The translations under genes were made by a program, and so were the position numbers. From assembly GCF_018599195.1 (NCBI RefSeq), contig NZ_JAHFVK010000001.1, positions 1,488,001-1,552,000 on the forward strand: 64,000 nucleotides of DNA, written 5' to 3'. This DNA comes from Croceibacterium selenioxidans. GTDB lineage: Bacteria > Pseudomonadota > Alphaproteobacteria > Sphingomonadales > Sphingomonadaceae. Below, one piece after another: positions 10,880 to 20,215 of the stretch; position 1 is the first letter of the stretch, and every line of letters begins with the position of its first letter. The notes beneath the pieces were generated by a model. The model was given only the letters and a program-made list of their open reading frames with translations, was not told the DNA's origin and searched no databases.

Positions 10880-11854
10880 TTACGCCTCTCCGCGCGCCTT
10901 GCGATCCTGCTGGTCGGCACGGCTTTCGTTCGGCACGAAGCTGTCCGACGTGACGCCGAGCCACACCAGCACCGGCGTCGCCATGTAGATTGAGCTGTAG
11001 GTACCCACGAAGATGCCCAGCGTAATCGCAGCGGTGAAGCCAAAGATCACGTCCGGCCCCAGGATCAGCAGCGCGACCAGGGTGATCAGCAGCGAGGTCG
11101 ACGTCACGATCGTGCGCGACAGCGTCTCGTTCACCGACAGGTCGAGCAGCTCGGGTAGCGGCATCCGGCGGTACTTCTTCAGGTTCTCGCGCACGCGGTC
11201 ATAGACCACGATATTGTCGTTCAGCGAATAGCCGATCAACGTCAGAAGCGCGGCGACGATGTTGAGGTCGAACTCCATCTGCGTCAGCGCAAACAGACCG
11301 ACGGTCAGCGTCACGTCGTGAACCAGCGCGAACAGCGCGCCGACACCGAACTGCCATTCGAACCGCACCCAGATGTAAATCGAGATACCCACCATCGCGA
11401 GCGCGAGGGCCAGCATGCCGGACTGGAACAACTCGCCGGAAACCTTGCCCGAGACCGAATCGACACCGTCGACCCTGACGTCGGGGTGGTTCGACTTGAG
11501 TGTGGAGACGATCCGTTCCGACATGACATTGGCCAGCGCCGTCTGATTTTCGCCTTCCGGAAGCTTCATCCGGATCGAGATTTCGTTCGGCTTGCCGAAT
11601 TGCTGGATGATCGGCTCCCCGTAGCCGAGCTGATCTACCTCTTCGCGAACTTCGGCGAGAGGAGCAGACGGGCTTTCGGTGAAGGTCACGCGGATCATCT
11701 GGCCGCCGATGAAATCGACGCCCAGGTTGAGGCCCTTGGTAAACACCAGGCCGACTGACGCCGCCATCAGCAGGATGCTGAACGCGTAGAACGGCACGCG
11801 CCAGCGCAGGAACTTGATGTTCGTGTTGTCGGGAATGAGCTTGAGGAGTTTCAT
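10880..11854 (-). CDS. secF: Protein translocase subunit SecF
   Basis: A 324-residue inner-membrane protein with six predicted transmembrane segments and the SecF signatures: N-terminal FYAFSILLMAASVGLVFTKGLNLGVDFIGGQMI, periplasmic P1 region, then VRFEWQFGVGALFALVHDVTLTVG and GYSLNDNIVVYDRVREN. With SecD it uses the proton-motive force to pull translocating proteins through SecYEG on the periplasmic side. It follows secD by 12 bases and completes a yajC-secD-secF operon. A short hydrophilic tail rich in Asp, Arg and Lys ends the protein. Confidence 0.96.
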   Translation of the reverse strand: MKLLKLIPDNTNIKFLRWRVPFYAFSILLMAASVGLVFTKGLNLGVDFIGGQMIRVTFTESPSAPLAEVREEVDQLGYGEPIIQQFGKPNEISIRMKLPEGENQTALANVMSERIVSTLKSNHPDVRVDGVDSVSGKVSGELFQSGMLALALAMVGISIYIWVRFEWQFGVGALFALVHDVTLTVGLFALTQMEFDLNIVAALLTLIGYSLNDNIVVYDRVRENLKKYRRMPLPELLDLSVNETLSRTIVTSTSLLITLVALLILGPDVIFGFTAAITLGIFVGTYSSIYMATPVLVWLGVTSDSFVPNESRADQQDRKARGEA

Positions 11855-11866
11855 CGCGACAGCACC

Positions 11867-13477
11867 TTACAACACAATGTCCGTCGGCCGCTTCTTGCGC
11901 AGCCATCCGGCGACCCACATGCGGGTCAGGGTCACAGCGGTGAACACCGAGGTGACGATACCGATCATCAGCACGACCGCGAAGCCGCGGACCGGACCGG
12001 TGCCGAACATGAACATGATCACCGCCGCGATGACGTTGGTGACGTTGGCGTCCATGATCGCGCGGCTCGCTTCCTTGTAGCCCATCTCGACCGCCTGGAC
12101 GACACGCCGGCCCCGCGCCCGTTCTTCCCGTATTCGTTCGTTGATCAGCACGTTGGCGTCGACCGCGGCACCGACCGTGAGAACGAGGCCCGCGATACCC
12201 GGCAGCGTCAGGGCCGCCAGCGGGCCGAGCAAGGCCATGGTGCCGAGGATCATCAGCAGGTTAATGATCAGCGCGATACAGGTGTAAACGCCGAAGCGGC
12301 CGTAGGTCACGATCATGAAGACCATCAGCAGGCCGAGGCCGACGAGCAGGCCGATGGCACCCTTCTGAATCGAGTCGGCGCCGAGGTCCGGACCGACCGT
12401 GCGCTCTTCGATAACGGTCAGGTCGATCGGCAGCGCGCCCGAACGCAGCGCAATGGCGAGCTGGTTGGCAGTCTCCACGGTGAAGCCACCGCTGATCTGC
12501 GCCTGGCCTCCGTCGATCGGCTCGTTGATGTTGGGAGCCGACAGCACTTCGCCGTCGAGGATGATGGCGAAAGGCTTGCCGACATTCTCGCGCGTGAGGA
12601 TGCCGAAGCGGCGACCGCCCGCGGAGTCGAACTGGATCGACACCACCGGCTCGTTGGTCTGCGGGTTGAAGGACTGCTGGGCATTGGTCAGCGAGTTGCC
12701 GCGAATGCCGCCCAACCGCTTGACCGCGATGGAGGTACCCTGGCCGATCGTGCCTTCAGCGTAAGGGACGATCTGGCTGCCCGGCGGGGCGATGCCCTGC
12801 TGGATGTCGGATTGCAGCGCGGTCTGGTCGACCAGCTTGAATTCGAGTTCCGCCGTCTGGCCGAGCAACTCCTTGAGCTGCTGCGGATCCTGCAGTCCGG
12901 GAACCTGCACCACGATGCGGTTGTCACCCTGGCGGATGATTGTTGGCTCGCGCGTGCCGAGCGCGTCGATGCGCTTGCGCACCACTTCCGTCGCGCTTTC
13001 CATCGCATTCTTGACCGCGAGGTTCAGGCCGGCGGTGGTCTGCGTGAGAACGAAGCGGCTGCCGTCGACAACCTGGATTTGCCAATCACGCTGGCCGGTC
13101 AGCCCCGCGCCCGTGGTCAGCGGCTCGATCACGCCGCGGGCGGCGTCGACCTGGCTCGGATCCTCGAGCATGAAGGACAAGCGGCCGTTGGCGGTGGAAA
13201 TGTCGCCGATACGGATTCGCGGGTTGGCATCGCGGAGCGCCGTGCGAACCGATTCTTCCATCGTTTCCAGGCGCTGCTTGGCAACCTGTCGCGGATCGCC
13301 TTCGAGGAGGATGTGACTCCCGCCGGCAAGGTCGAGCCCGAGGTTGATCATCGGGCTGGGAAGAAATTCGGGCCAGCGAGCGTTCGTCAGCGAAACCAGC
13401 GAGGGGACCGCCGCCAGCGCGAAGAAGAGCGTGATCGCCCAGAGATAAACGCGCTTCCAGGTTGGAAATTCAAGCAT
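11867..13477 (-). CDS. secD: Protein translocase subunit SecD
   Basis: 536 residues. One N-terminal transmembrane segment, then GLDLAGGSHILLEGD, the family's D1 motif, a large periplasmic P1 domain (about residues 60-350, with VVQVPGLQDPQQLKELLGQTA and SGGFTVETANQLAIALRSGALP), then five transmembrane helices including GLVLTVGAAVDANVLINERIREE. Length and motifs are normal for an alphaproteobacterial SecD. The gene lies 20 bases after yajC and 12 before secF, all on one strand. Confidence 0.96.
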   Translation of the reverse strand: MLEFPTWKRVYLWAITLFFALAAVPSLVSLTNARWPEFLPSPMINLGLDLAGGSHILLEGDPRQVAKQRLETMEESVRTALRDANPRIRIGDISTANGRLSFMLEDPSQVDAARGVIEPLTTGAGLTGQRDWQIQVVDGSRFVLTQTTAGLNLAVKNAMESATEVVRKRIDALGTREPTIIRQGDNRIVVQVPGLQDPQQLKELLGQTAELEFKLVDQTALQSDIQQGIAPPGSQIVPYAEGTIGQGTSIAVKRLGGIRGNSLTNAQQSFNPQTNEPVVSIQFDSAGGRRFGILTRENVGKPFAIILDGEVLSAPNINEPIDGGQAQISGGFTVETANQLAIALRSGALPIDLTVIEERTVGPDLGADSIQKGAIGLLVGLGLLMVFMIVTYGRFGVYTCIALIINLLMILGTMALLGPLAALTLPGIAGLVLTVGAAVDANVLINERIREERARGRRVVQAVEMGYKEASRAIMDANVTNVIAAVIMFMFGTGPVRGFAVVLMIGIVTSVFTAVTLTRMWVAGWLRKKRPTDIVL

Positions 13478-13497
13478 TTGGGCAGGACCTTGGCGGA

Positions 13498-13818
13498 TCA
13501 GTCGTTAGCGGCGGTGCCGCCGGGCGGGACGATGTCGCCGATGGTCGACTTGACCGCCTTGACCTTCACGCCCTGGGCAATTTCGACCTCGACATAGAGA
13601 TCGTCGACTTTGGTCACCTTGCCGAGCAACCCGCCGGCAGTGACGACCTGATCGCCCTTCTTCACCGCGGCGATCTTTTCGCGCTGGGCCTTCTGCTGGC
13701 GCATCTGCGGGCGGATGATGAGGAACCAGAAGATGGCGACCATGCCGACGATCGGCAGGAACTGGACCCATCCGGGGGCGGTGGCCGCAGTTGACCCTGC
13801 GGCAAGAATTTCAAGCAT
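13498..13818 (-). CDS. yajC: Preprotein translocase accessory subunit YajC
   Basis: About 106 residues from the ATG at 13818. A short periplasmic start is followed by one transmembrane helix (FLPIVGMVAIFWFLIIRPQM) ending in the family motif IIRPQMRQQKAQ, then the cytoplasmic region VKKGDQVVTAGGLLGKVTKVDD, which is nearly invariant in YajC. It joins SecDF in the holo-translocon. It is the first gene of the yajC-secD-secF operon. The frame extends 17 codons upstream, but the extension lacks family similarity. Confidence 0.94.
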   Translation of the reverse strand: MLEILAAGSTAATAPGWVQFLPIVGMVAIFWFLIIRPQMRQQKAQREKIAAVKKGDQVVTAGGLLGKVTKVDDLYVEVEIAQGVKVKAVKSTIGDIVPPGGTAAND

Positions 13819-13992
13819 GTTTTCTGCCCATCCAATCGGCAACGAAGGCGGAGATATTGTGGAGCGCAAACCCCATTACAACTCCCCTCTCCCGAACTAA
13901 GGCGGTCCCGCTAGCAGCAAAGCAAAGGGGGTGCAATCAGCGCCGCTTGCGTTGCCGAAGACCCTTGCCTATAGGCCCGGCCTCCACTGGAT

Positions 13993-14069
13993 CGGGACGT
14001 AGCGCAGCCTGGTAGCGCATCACACTGGGGGTGTGGGGGTCGCTGGTTCGAATCCAGTCGTCCCGACCA
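13993..14069 (+). tRNA. tRNA-Pro (anticodon GGG)
   Basis: A 77-base cloverleaf. The acceptor arms CGGGACG and CGTCCCG pair, the D arm is GCGC/GCGC around AGCCTGGTA, and the anticodon stem TCACA/TGTGG encloses loop CTGGGGG with GGG at positions 34-36. The T arm CTGG-TTCGAAT-CCAG and an encoded CCA complete it. The layout matches bacterial proline tRNAs such as proK except for the anticodon. Confidence 0.95.
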
Positions 14070-14145
14070 GTGGATTACCGGCGATTTCATCGCCGGATCG
14101 GCAAACGAATTGGACCTCAATCCGGCCAATTCCGTGAGTTCCCCC

Positions 14146-15027
14146 ATGACAGCACCCCACCCAGTTCGCGGAGCGCTCCTATGCGTAGCCGCGCTGTTGC
14201 TGTTCGCCTGCATGGACGCGACGACAAAGTATTTGTCCGCCAGTCACGAGGTGCCGCTGATCGTGGCGGTTCGCTACCTCGGCAACCTGCTGATGATGAT
14301 CGTGGTCTTCGCGCCGCATCACAAAATGGAGATGGTTCGCACCCAACGCACCGGGCTGGTGCTGGTCAGGGCGCTGTGCCTCGCCATGGCGTCGTTGCTC
14401 ATCGGCCTCGCGCTGCAACGCATGCCGGTGGCCCAGATGACGGCGATAACCTTTCTCGCTCCGATCCTGCTGGTCGCCATTGCCGGGCCCCTTCTCGGTG
14501 AGCGAGTCGGATGGATCGGCTGGCTCGCGACCCTGGGGGGCTTCGCCGGCGTCATGCTGATCGTCCGCCCGGGAAGCGGCCTTCCCTTGAGCGGTGTCGT
14601 GTTCGTGCTCTGCGCGGTAGTGTGCAACCTCGGCTACCAGGCCTTGTCGCGCGTTCTGGCTACGACAGAGAAGACCGCCGCCCTGCTGTTCTACACCGCC
14701 CTGGTCGGTTCGATTCTCTTCAGCATCGGCCTGCCCTGGTATCTCGAAGACGCGGCTCCCTCCGGGTTCGAGGTCGTCCTGTTCGCGAGCCTGGGCATCT
14801 ATGGCGGTCTCGGCCATTTCATGTTCACCGCCGCCTTCCGCTACGCGCCGGCCTCGCTGATCGCGCCGCTCAACTACCTGCAGCTTATCTGGGCGGGTCT
14901 GCTCGGCTGGATCGTGTTCGGTGACGTGCCCGACGGCGTGACGATCCTGGGCATGATCATCGTGGCGCTGTCCGGTGCGATGATCGCCCTCAAGACCCGC
15001 CGGCCTCCGGAGAAGCGCACCGCCTGA
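14146..15027 (+). CDS. DMT-superfamily (EamA) transporter
   Basis: About 293 residues with ten predicted transmembrane helices in two homologous EamA halves. Typical signs are the early ALLLFACMDATTKYL helix, the charged loop after helix 2, GPLLGERVGWIGWLATLGGFAGVMLIVRPG at the end of half one, and APLNYLQLIWAGLLGWIVFGDVPDGVTILGMIIV near the C-terminus. Such proteins export metabolites or amino acids from the cytoplasm; the substrate cannot be told. I start at the ATG at 14146, which directly precedes the first helix; the frame also allows a TTG at 14110. No clear ribosome binding site precedes either. Confidence 0.85.
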   Translation: MTAPHPVRGALLCVAALLLFACMDATTKYLSASHEVPLIVAVRYLGNLLMMIVVFAPHHKMEMVRTQRTGLVLVRALCLAMASLLIGLALQRMPVAQMTAITFLAPILLVAIAGPLLGERVGWIGWLATLGGFAGVMLIVRPGSGLPLSGVVFVLCAVVCNLGYQALSRVLATTEKTAALLFYTALVGSILFSIGLPWYLEDAAPSGFEVVLFASLGIYGGLGHFMFTAAFRYAPASLIAPLNYLQLIWAGLLGWIVFGDVPDGVTILGMIIVALSGAMIALKTRRPPEKRTA

Positions 15028-15093
15028 GCGGCTCCTCATCTCACAACTCTGGAAAACGGCGGCCAGGGGATTGTTGCCTTTCCGCAGACCCTT

Positions 15094-16569
15094 ATGCGCA
15101 CGGTTGTGAGTGCATCAGTTGAAATCGGCGTTGCCCCCGACGGGCGTCCTGTCACGATCGACATCAAGGAACTGCTGGCGACGCGCCTGCTGGTGCAAGG
15201 CAACAGCGGCTCAGGCAAATCGCACCTTCTGCGCCGCTTGCTCGAAGAGAGTGCGGCGATGGTGCAGCAGGTCGTGATCGATCCGGAGGGCGATTTCGTT
15301 ACCCTGGCGGACCAGTTCGGCCACGTGGTGGTCGATGGCGGCGCTTACACCGGCGCCGAGCTCACCCGCCTCGCCACTCGCATCCGCAAGCATCGCGCTT
15401 CGGTCGTGCTCACGCTCGACAGCCTTGAGGTCGAAGCGCAAATGCGCTGCGCCGCGCTGTTTCTCTCGGCCTTGTTCGATGCCCCCCGCGAAGACTGGTT
15501 TCCGGCCCTGGTCATTGTCGACGAAGCGCAGATGTTCGCGCCCTCGGCCGCGGGCGATGTCACCGACGAGGTGCGCCGCCTTTCGCTCGGAGCCATGACC
15601 AATCTCATGTGCCGTGGCCGCAAGCGCGGACTTGCGGGCATCGTGGCGACCCAGCGGCTGGCGAAGCTCGCCAAGAACGTCGCTGCCGAAGCGTCCAATT
15701 TCCTGATGGGCCGCACATTCCTCGACATCGACATGGCCCGCGCCGCGGACCTTCTCGGCATGGAACGTCGCAGCGCCGAAGAGATTCGCGACCTCGACCG
15801 CGGACACTTTCTCGGCCTCGGCCCGGCGATCAGCCGCCGGCCGATAAAGGTCAAGATCGGACCCGTGCGCACGGGCTCGCAGGCGGTCTCCCATGCGATG
15901 GAGCCCCCTCCCACCGTGTCGAGCGAGGAGTTGCACGCGCTGCTCCACGAAGCGGATGCCCATACCCGCGCCCCACCTCCCGCTCCGGCGGCGCCGGTCG
16001 TCGCGGCGGAAGAATTGATCGGCCGGATCGAAGAGATCGCCGCGATCGATGCACCGGGTCCCGCGTCCGCCGAGCCGGCAGGGGCTGCGGTACCGAACGA
16101 CAGCGAGCAGGCCATTGCGCGGATTTTCGCCGAGATGGCGTCCGATAAGGAAGCGCCGTTCCGCAACTCGGCGGCGCTGTTCCAGGATTTCTCGATGCGC
16201 TGCCGTATGCAGAAGATAGGCGTGCGAGCCATCGGCCTTACCGACTTCCGCCGCCGCTTCGCCTTTGCGCTGGCGGGCCTGGGCAGTCCGCCTGACGACG
16301 AATGGGCCGAAATCGCGCAAGCAGCGCAGGACGTGCCCGACGATCTGCTGGCGCCCTTCCTCCTGCTCGCCCGGGCGGCCCAGGGGGGTGAGCCCTGCCC
16401 CGAAGACGAAGAGCTGGGCCGGGTCTACGGCACGACCTCACCGGGCCGAATTCGCCGATTGCTCGAATTCCTCGAAAAAAGCGGCTTCATCGTGGTGCGG
16501 ACCGATTTCAGCGGAAGACGGTCTGTCTCGCTTCCCCAGCTTGGCACCGCCACCGCGCCGGTCGACTGA
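15094..16569 (+). CDS. DUF87/HerA-like P-loop ATPase
   Basis: 491 residues. The first 260 form a P-loop ATPase: Walker A GNSGSGKSH (residues 36-44), the FtsK/HerA-type VIDPEGDFVTLAD strand, Walker B LVIVDEAQMFAP, and the conserved GRKRGLAGIVATQRLAKL sensor region. This is the DUF87 helicase-like architecture of HerA-family ATPases, which move DNA or act with nucleases. After an Ala/Pro-rich linker (about residues 285-345) a C-terminal winged-helix-like segment follows (YGTTSPGRIRRLLEFLEKSGFI). No NurA-type nuclease partner lies next to it. It appears to be a single-gene unit. Confidence 0.82.
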   Translation: MRTVVSASVEIGVAPDGRPVTIDIKELLATRLLVQGNSGSGKSHLLRRLLEESAAMVQQVVIDPEGDFVTLADQFGHVVVDGGAYTGAELTRLATRIRKHRASVVLTLDSLEVEAQMRCAALFLSALFDAPREDWFPALVIVDEAQMFAPSAAGDVTDEVRRLSLGAMTNLMCRGRKRGLAGIVATQRLAKLAKNVAAEASNFLMGRTFLDIDMARAADLLGMERRSAEEIRDLDRGHFLGLGPAISRRPIKVKIGPVRTGSQAVSHAMEPPPTVSSEELHALLHEADAHTRAPPPAPAAPVVAAEELIGRIEEIAAIDAPGPASAEPAGAAVPNDSEQAIARIFAEMASDKEAPFRNSAALFQDFSMRCRMQKIGVRAIGLTDFRRRFAFALAGLGSPPDDEWAEIAQAAQDVPDDLLAPFLLLARAAQGGEPCPEDEELGRVYGTTSPGRIRRLLEFLEKSGFIVVRTDFSGRRSVSLPQLGTATAPVD

Positions 16570-16581
16570 GGCCCGCGTTTC

Positions 16582-17295
16582 TCAGGTGGCCTCCACCACA
16601 CGAAACACGGTCCCTACCCCTGCATCACGAACCAGGTCGACCCTCGTGCCGTCCCAGTGATAGTCGAGATGCCGGCCCTGGACCGGCTCAGAGGCGCAAT
16701 CCGGATAGAAGAGTCCAACGCACTCCCCACCGGCGTGCCTCACACTGGGATAAACCACTCCCTGTGAGCCGCCCCCTCGAAGCGCCCTGCCCAATCCGTG
16801 CGATGCTTCGTAGCTGTCCGGAGCGAGCGCGGGGTCTTCCAGGCCGCGCAAGTCGTGCAGATCGGCCCGGACCGACAGCACTATCTCCCGGAACTGCGAA
16901 GTCCATCCCGGCGCCTCTGCGGTCCGGGCCATGAAACGGGCGTGGTGGTGGATTGTCTCGAACAGCGCAGTTTCGAACACGCGCCCCGCATAGAGCACGC
17001 CAAAGGTTCCGTCGGAGAACCGGCTGCGCCTCTCTGGAGCGATATGAGTGAACGGGGCCATCAAGTACGACGCGCCGGCCCCGCCGACCCGCCGCTCAAC
17101 CGGCACGAGGTCGAGATGGCCGATCGTCTCCATGATCCGCGGATTGGTCTTCTGCTCGGCCGAGATCAGCAACGGCCAGTCGGCCGGGTCCGCGATATCC
17201 TCGAACAAGTCGATCGGAGGAAAGACGCTGCGGATGATCCGCACCGCGCCGCCCCAATTCACTCGCGAGACCGGAATGATTTCCGGCAGCGTCAC
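16582..17295 (-). CDS. RES-domain toxin of an Xre-RES toxin-antitoxin pair
   Basis: A 237-residue protein with the RES domain in the middle (about residues 80-215): FGVLYAGRVFETALFETIHHHARF gives the conserved Arg-Glu pair, and DSYEASHGLGRALRGGGSQGVVYPSVRHAGG gives the Ser- and Gly-rich segment that names the family. RES toxins are established NAD+-consuming enzymes (glycohydrolase or phosphorylase activity) that stop growth when unbound by antitoxin. The start ATG overlaps the antitoxin stop codon by four bases (ATGA), the usual coupling. The motif residues look intact, so it is probably active. Confidence 0.9.
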   Translation of the reverse strand: MTLPEIIPVSRVNWGGAVRIIRSVFPPIDLFEDIADPADWPLLISAEQKTNPRIMETIGHLDLVPVERRVGGAGASYLMAPFTHIAPERRSRFSDGTFGVLYAGRVFETALFETIHHHARFMARTAEAPGWTSQFREIVLSVRADLHDLRGLEDPALAPDSYEASHGLGRALRGGGSQGVVYPSVRHAGGECVGLFYPDCASEPVQGRHLDYHWDGTRVDLVRDAGVGTVFRVVEAT

Positions 17296-17705
17296 CAGCC
17301 GCCACGCTCCGCGTCGAGATAGCGGCGCACGCGCATGATGTCAGTCAGTTCGCCGCCGAGCATGACGTCGAGCGCGCTGGCCCCGCCAAAGGCTGCGTTT
17401 GCGGCGCGGATCCAACCATAAGCCCGCTGCGGCTCGGCAAAGATGATGCGCAGCGCCTTGTGGACTCCCATCAGGTTGGACAGCCTCGCCCGTCCGTCGC
17501 GCGAAACCCGGCCGGGCCCCTCCGCCTTCCAGCGGCGATAGGTACGTACCGGCATGTCGAGCAAGGTCGCGGCTTGCTCGTCGGTCAGGCCCCATTTGGT
17601 AAACAGGTTGAGGGCCGCGCGGAACATGGCCGCCGCCTCATCCTGAGTCAGCGGAGCGGGAATGAACGCATAAGGTCCGGTATCAATCGGCTGCAGCGAG
17701 GGCAT
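17292..17705 (-). CDS. Xre/MbcA/ParS-type antitoxin
   Basis: About 137 residues from the ATG at 17705, which follows a GGAG ribosome binding site. The N-terminal half holds a helix-turn-helix (LFTKWGLTDEQAATLLDMPVRTYRRWKAEG, residues about 33-62). The C-terminal half is the toxin-binding MbcA/ParS/Xre domain (DUF2384): LSNLMGVHKALRIIFAEPQRAYGWIRAANAAFGGASALDVMLGGE. It lies upstream of the RES toxin and overlaps it, as expected. It should neutralise the toxin and repress its own promoter; three similar 8-base boxes sit at and just before its start. The open frame reaches 18320 but runs through aroQ and is spurious there. Confidence 0.9.
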   Translation of the reverse strand: MPSLQPIDTGPYAFIPAPLTQDEAAAMFRAALNLFTKWGLTDEQAATLLDMPVRTYRRWKAEGPGRVSRDGRARLSNLMGVHKALRIIFAEPQRAYGWIRAANAAFGGASALDVMLGGELTDIMRVRRYLDAERGGW

Positions 17706-17714
17706 GGCTAATCT

Positions 17715-17751
17715 CCATATGGCACCGTATGGGGCAAAGATGGCCATTTGG
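17715..17751 (-). promoter_or_regulatory. Candidate operator of the Xre-RES module: three related boxes
   Basis: Three self-complementary or near self-complementary octamers, CCATATGG (17715-17722), CCGTATGG (17725-17732) and CCATTTGG (17744-17751), lie at and just upstream of the antitoxin start. Box starts are 10 and 19 bases apart, close to one and two helical turns. The first overlaps the ribosome binding site. This is a plausible autoregulatory site; binding is inferred, not shown. Confidence 0.5.
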
Positions 17752-17840
17752 CAATGCTGCAGGGATGCGTAAGCCTCAACCCTCTCGCGCTCGCCTCGCC
17801 ATGGCGCTATGGGGCCGGCCAACGCCAAAGGGGGAGCAGC

Positions 17841-18275
17841 ATGTCGAATAGAGTTCTCGTCCTCAACGGACCCAATCTCAATCTGCTCGGCTTGCGCGAG
17901 CCGGAGATCTACGGCTCCGACACACTCGACGACATCGCCGGTCGGCTGGAAGACCGCGCCAGAGAGCTCGGCCTCGAGGTAGAGCTGCGGCAGTCGAACC
18001 ACGAAGGGCACTTGTGCGACTGGCTGCACGAAGCCCAGGCAGAGGGTGTGAAGGCCGTGCTGCTCAACGCAGGGGCCCTCACCCACACCAGCCTGGCGCT
18101 TTATGATGCGATCCGGTCGATCAAGACTCCGGTGATCGAAGTGCACATTTCCAATCCCCAGGCGCGCGAGGCCTATCGCCACAAGAGCTATGTCGCGATG
18201 GCGGCCAAGGGCACGATCGCGGGGTTTGGCGCGTATGGCTATGAAATGGCGCTGGAAGCGGCAGCCAGGCTGTAA
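17841..18275 (+). CDS. aroQ: 3-dehydroquinate dehydratase, type II
   Basis: 144 residues from an ATG preceded by GGGGGAG. It matches the dodecameric type II dehydroquinases, which convert 3-dehydroquinate to 3-dehydroshikimate in the shikimate pathway. Diagnostic parts are NGPNLNLLGLREPEIYG with the catalytic Tyr, the lid Arg, RQSNHEGHLCDWLHEA, the substrate-binding NAGALTHTSLAL, and the catalytic His in EVHISNPQARE. It is followed by accB and accC on the same strand, a neighbourhood common in alphaproteobacteria. Confidence 0.96.
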   Translation: MSNRVLVLNGPNLNLLGLREPEIYGSDTLDDIAGRLEDRARELGLEVELRQSNHEGHLCDWLHEAQAEGVKAVLLNAGALTHTSLALYDAIRSIKTPVIEVHISNPQAREAYRHKSYVAMAAKGTIAGFGAYGYEMALEAAARL

Positions 18276-18356
18276 AGAGACATATCGCTGGTACTTGCCA
18301 GCGCCGAACACCGCGCGCATAGCGCCGGGCTTGTTCGACCAGCATAGAGGGATCGC

Positions 18357-18842
18357 ATGGCCGAAAGTAACAATCGCGTACGTGGAGGCGGCATGAACGT
18401 GGACACCAAGCTGGTGCGCGAGCTAGCTGAGCTCCTGTCCGAAACCGGCCTTACTGAAATCGAAGTTGAAGACGGGGACCGGAAGATCAAGGTTTCTCGC
18501 GGATCGGTTGCCCCGGTTCAGGCCTTTGCGGCTCCCGCGCCGGTCGCTGCCGCTCCTGCGCCTGCCGCCGCGGCGGAGGCTGCACAGGCAGCGGTGGCCG
18601 AAAGCGCCGCCAACGCCATCAAGTCGCCGATGGTCGGGACGGCCTATCTTTCGCCGGAACCCACCGCCGATGCCTTCGTGAAGGTGGGTGACAAGGTTTC
18701 GGCCGGCGACACGCTGCTGATCGTCGAGGCGATGAAGGTGATGAATCCGATCACCGCCACCGCGGGCGGCACGGTCAAGCAGATCCTGGTCGAGAATGGC
18801 CAGCCTGTCGAATATGACCAGCCTCTGATCGTGGTCGCCTGA
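18357..18842 (+). CDS. accB: Biotin carboxyl carrier protein of acetyl-CoA carboxylase
   Basis: 161 residues. An N-terminal helix ([32 protein letters not shown]) is followed by an Ala/Pro-rich flexible linker (residues 50-75) and the C-terminal biotinyl domain with EAMKVMNPI, whose Lys carries biotin. It ferries carboxyl groups between AccC and the carboxyltransferase for malonyl-CoA synthesis. Two starts are possible: ATG 18357 after AGAGGG, used here, and ATG 18393 after GGAGG, which would drop 12 residues. It precedes accC by four bases. Confidence 0.95.
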   Translation: MAESNNRVRGGGMNVDTKLVRELAELLSETGLTEIEVEDGDRKIKVSRGSVAPVQAFAAPAPVAAAPAPAAAAEAAQAAVAESAANAIKSPMVGTAYLSPEPTADAFVKVGDKVSAGDTLLIVEAMKVMNPITATAGGTVKQILVENGQPVEYDQPLIVVA

Positions 18843-18846
18843 TACC

Positions 18847-20196
18847 ATGCCTATTTCCCGGCTCCTGATCGCCAATCGCGGCGAAATCGCGCTGCGCATT
18901 CACCGTGCGGCTCACGAGATGGGCATCGAAACGGTAGCGGTCCATTCGACGGCCGATACCGACGCGATGCATGTGCGGCTGGCCGACCATGCGATCTGCA
19001 TCGGCCCGCCCCCGGCAACCGACAGCTACTTGAATACGGCGGCGATCATCTCGGCTGCCGAAATCTCGGGTGCGGACGCCATTCACCCGGGTTACGGCTT
19101 CCTGTCGGAGAACGCGCAGTTCGCCGAAATCGTCGAGGCCCACGGCATCGCCTGGATCGGGCCCAAGCCCGAACACATCCGCACGATGGGCGACAAGGTG
19201 GAGGCCAAGCGCACGGCCGGGGCTCTGGGCCTGCCGCTGGTGCCTGGTTCCGCAGGCGCTGTCTCGGATCCGGAAGAAGCCGCCAAGATCGCCGATGAAA
19301 TCGGCTATCCGGTGATCATCAAGGCCGCGTCGGGCGGCGGCGGGCGCGGGATGAAGGTGTGCACCTCACCCGACCAACTCGCCTCCCTGATGAAGCAGGC
19401 CGGCAACGAGGCGAAGGCCGCGTTCGGCGACGACACGGTCTATCTCGAAAAGTACCTCGGCAATCCGCGCCACATCGAGTTCCAGATTTTCGGCGACGGC
19501 AACGGCAACGCCATCCACCTCGGAGAGCGCGACTGCTCGTTGCAACGCCGCCACCAGAAGGTCCTCGAAGAGGCGCCGTCCCCGGTCATCACTCCCGAGG
19601 AGCGCGCCCGCATGGGCGGTATCGTCAGTAAGGCCATGGCCGACATGGGCTATCGCGGCGCGGGGACGATTGAGTTCCTGTGGGAAAATGGCGAGTTCTA
19701 TTTCATCGAGATGAACACCCGCCTGCAAGTGGAACACCCGGTGACCGAAGCGATCACCGGTGTCGACCTGGTGCGCGAACAGATCCGCATCGCCGACGGC
19801 AAGCCGCTCTCGGTCCGCCAGGAAGAGATCGAGTTCAAGGGCCACGCGATCGAGTGCCGCATCAACGCGGAAGACCCGTTCACGTTTGCCCCGAGCCCGG
19901 GCCTCGTAACCGCCTATCACGCGGCCGGCGGCATGCATGTGCGCGTCGATAGCGGGCTCTACGCGGGCTACCGCATCCCGCCGTATTACGATTCCATGAT
20001 CGCCAAGCTCATCGTCTACGGCCGCACCCGCGAAGGCTGCATCATGCGCCTGCGCCGGGCGCTGGAAGAAATGGTGGTAGAGGGCGTGAAGACCTCGATC
20101 CCGCTCCACCAGGCGCTACTCCGCGATCCGGACGTGCTCAACGGCGACTACTCAATCAAGTGGCTTGAGGAGTGGATGGAGCGGCGGGAAAGCTGA
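18847..20196 (+). CDS. accC: Acetyl-CoA carboxylase biotin carboxylase subunit
   Basis: 449 residues, the normal AccC length. The N-terminal [20 protein letters not shown], the ATP-grasp glycine-rich loop GGGGRGMKV, the metal and bicarbonate site [20 protein letters not shown], and the C-terminal ECRINAEDP and [15 protein letters not shown] are all intact. It carboxylates biotin on AccB using ATP and bicarbonate. It forms an operon with accB. A second, distinct biotin carboxylase occurs in this window as the N-terminal half of the urea/guanidine carboxylase. Confidence 0.97.
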   Translation: MPISRLLIANRGEIALRIHRAAHEMGIETVAVHSTADTDAMHVRLADHAICIGPPPATDSYLNTAAIISAAEISGADAIHPGYGFLSENAQFAEIVEAHGIAWIGPKPEHIRTMGDKVEAKRTAGALGLPLVPGSAGAVSDPEEAAKIADEIGYPVIIKAASGGGGRGMKVCTSPDQLASLMKQAGNEAKAAFGDDTVYLEKYLGNPRHIEFQIFGDGNGNAIHLGERDCSLQRRHQKVLEEAPSPVITPEERARMGGIVSKAMADMGYRGAGTIEFLWENGEFYFIEMNTRLQVEHPVTEAITGVDLVREQIRIADGKPLSVRQEEIEFKGHAIECRINAEDPFTFAPSPGLVTAYHAAGGMHVRVDSGLYAGYRIPPYYDSMIAKLIVYGRTREGCIMRLRRALEEMVVEGVKTSIPLHQALLRDPDVLNGDYSIKWLEEWMERRES

Positions 20197-20215
20197 GGCT
20201 GGCTAGCGCCTCAGC
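20192..20215. terminator. Hairpin terminator between accC and the convergent gene
   Basis: An 8-base perfect inverted repeat, GCTGAGGC and GCCTCAGC, with an 8-base loop, spans the stop codons of both accC and the convergent permease-like gene. It probably ends transcription from both sides. No strong T run is present. Confidence 0.5.

Noticed and set aside
17706-18320. N-terminal extension of the antitoxin frame
   Set aside because: The extension is antisense to aroQ; the ATG at 17705 has its own ribosome binding site.
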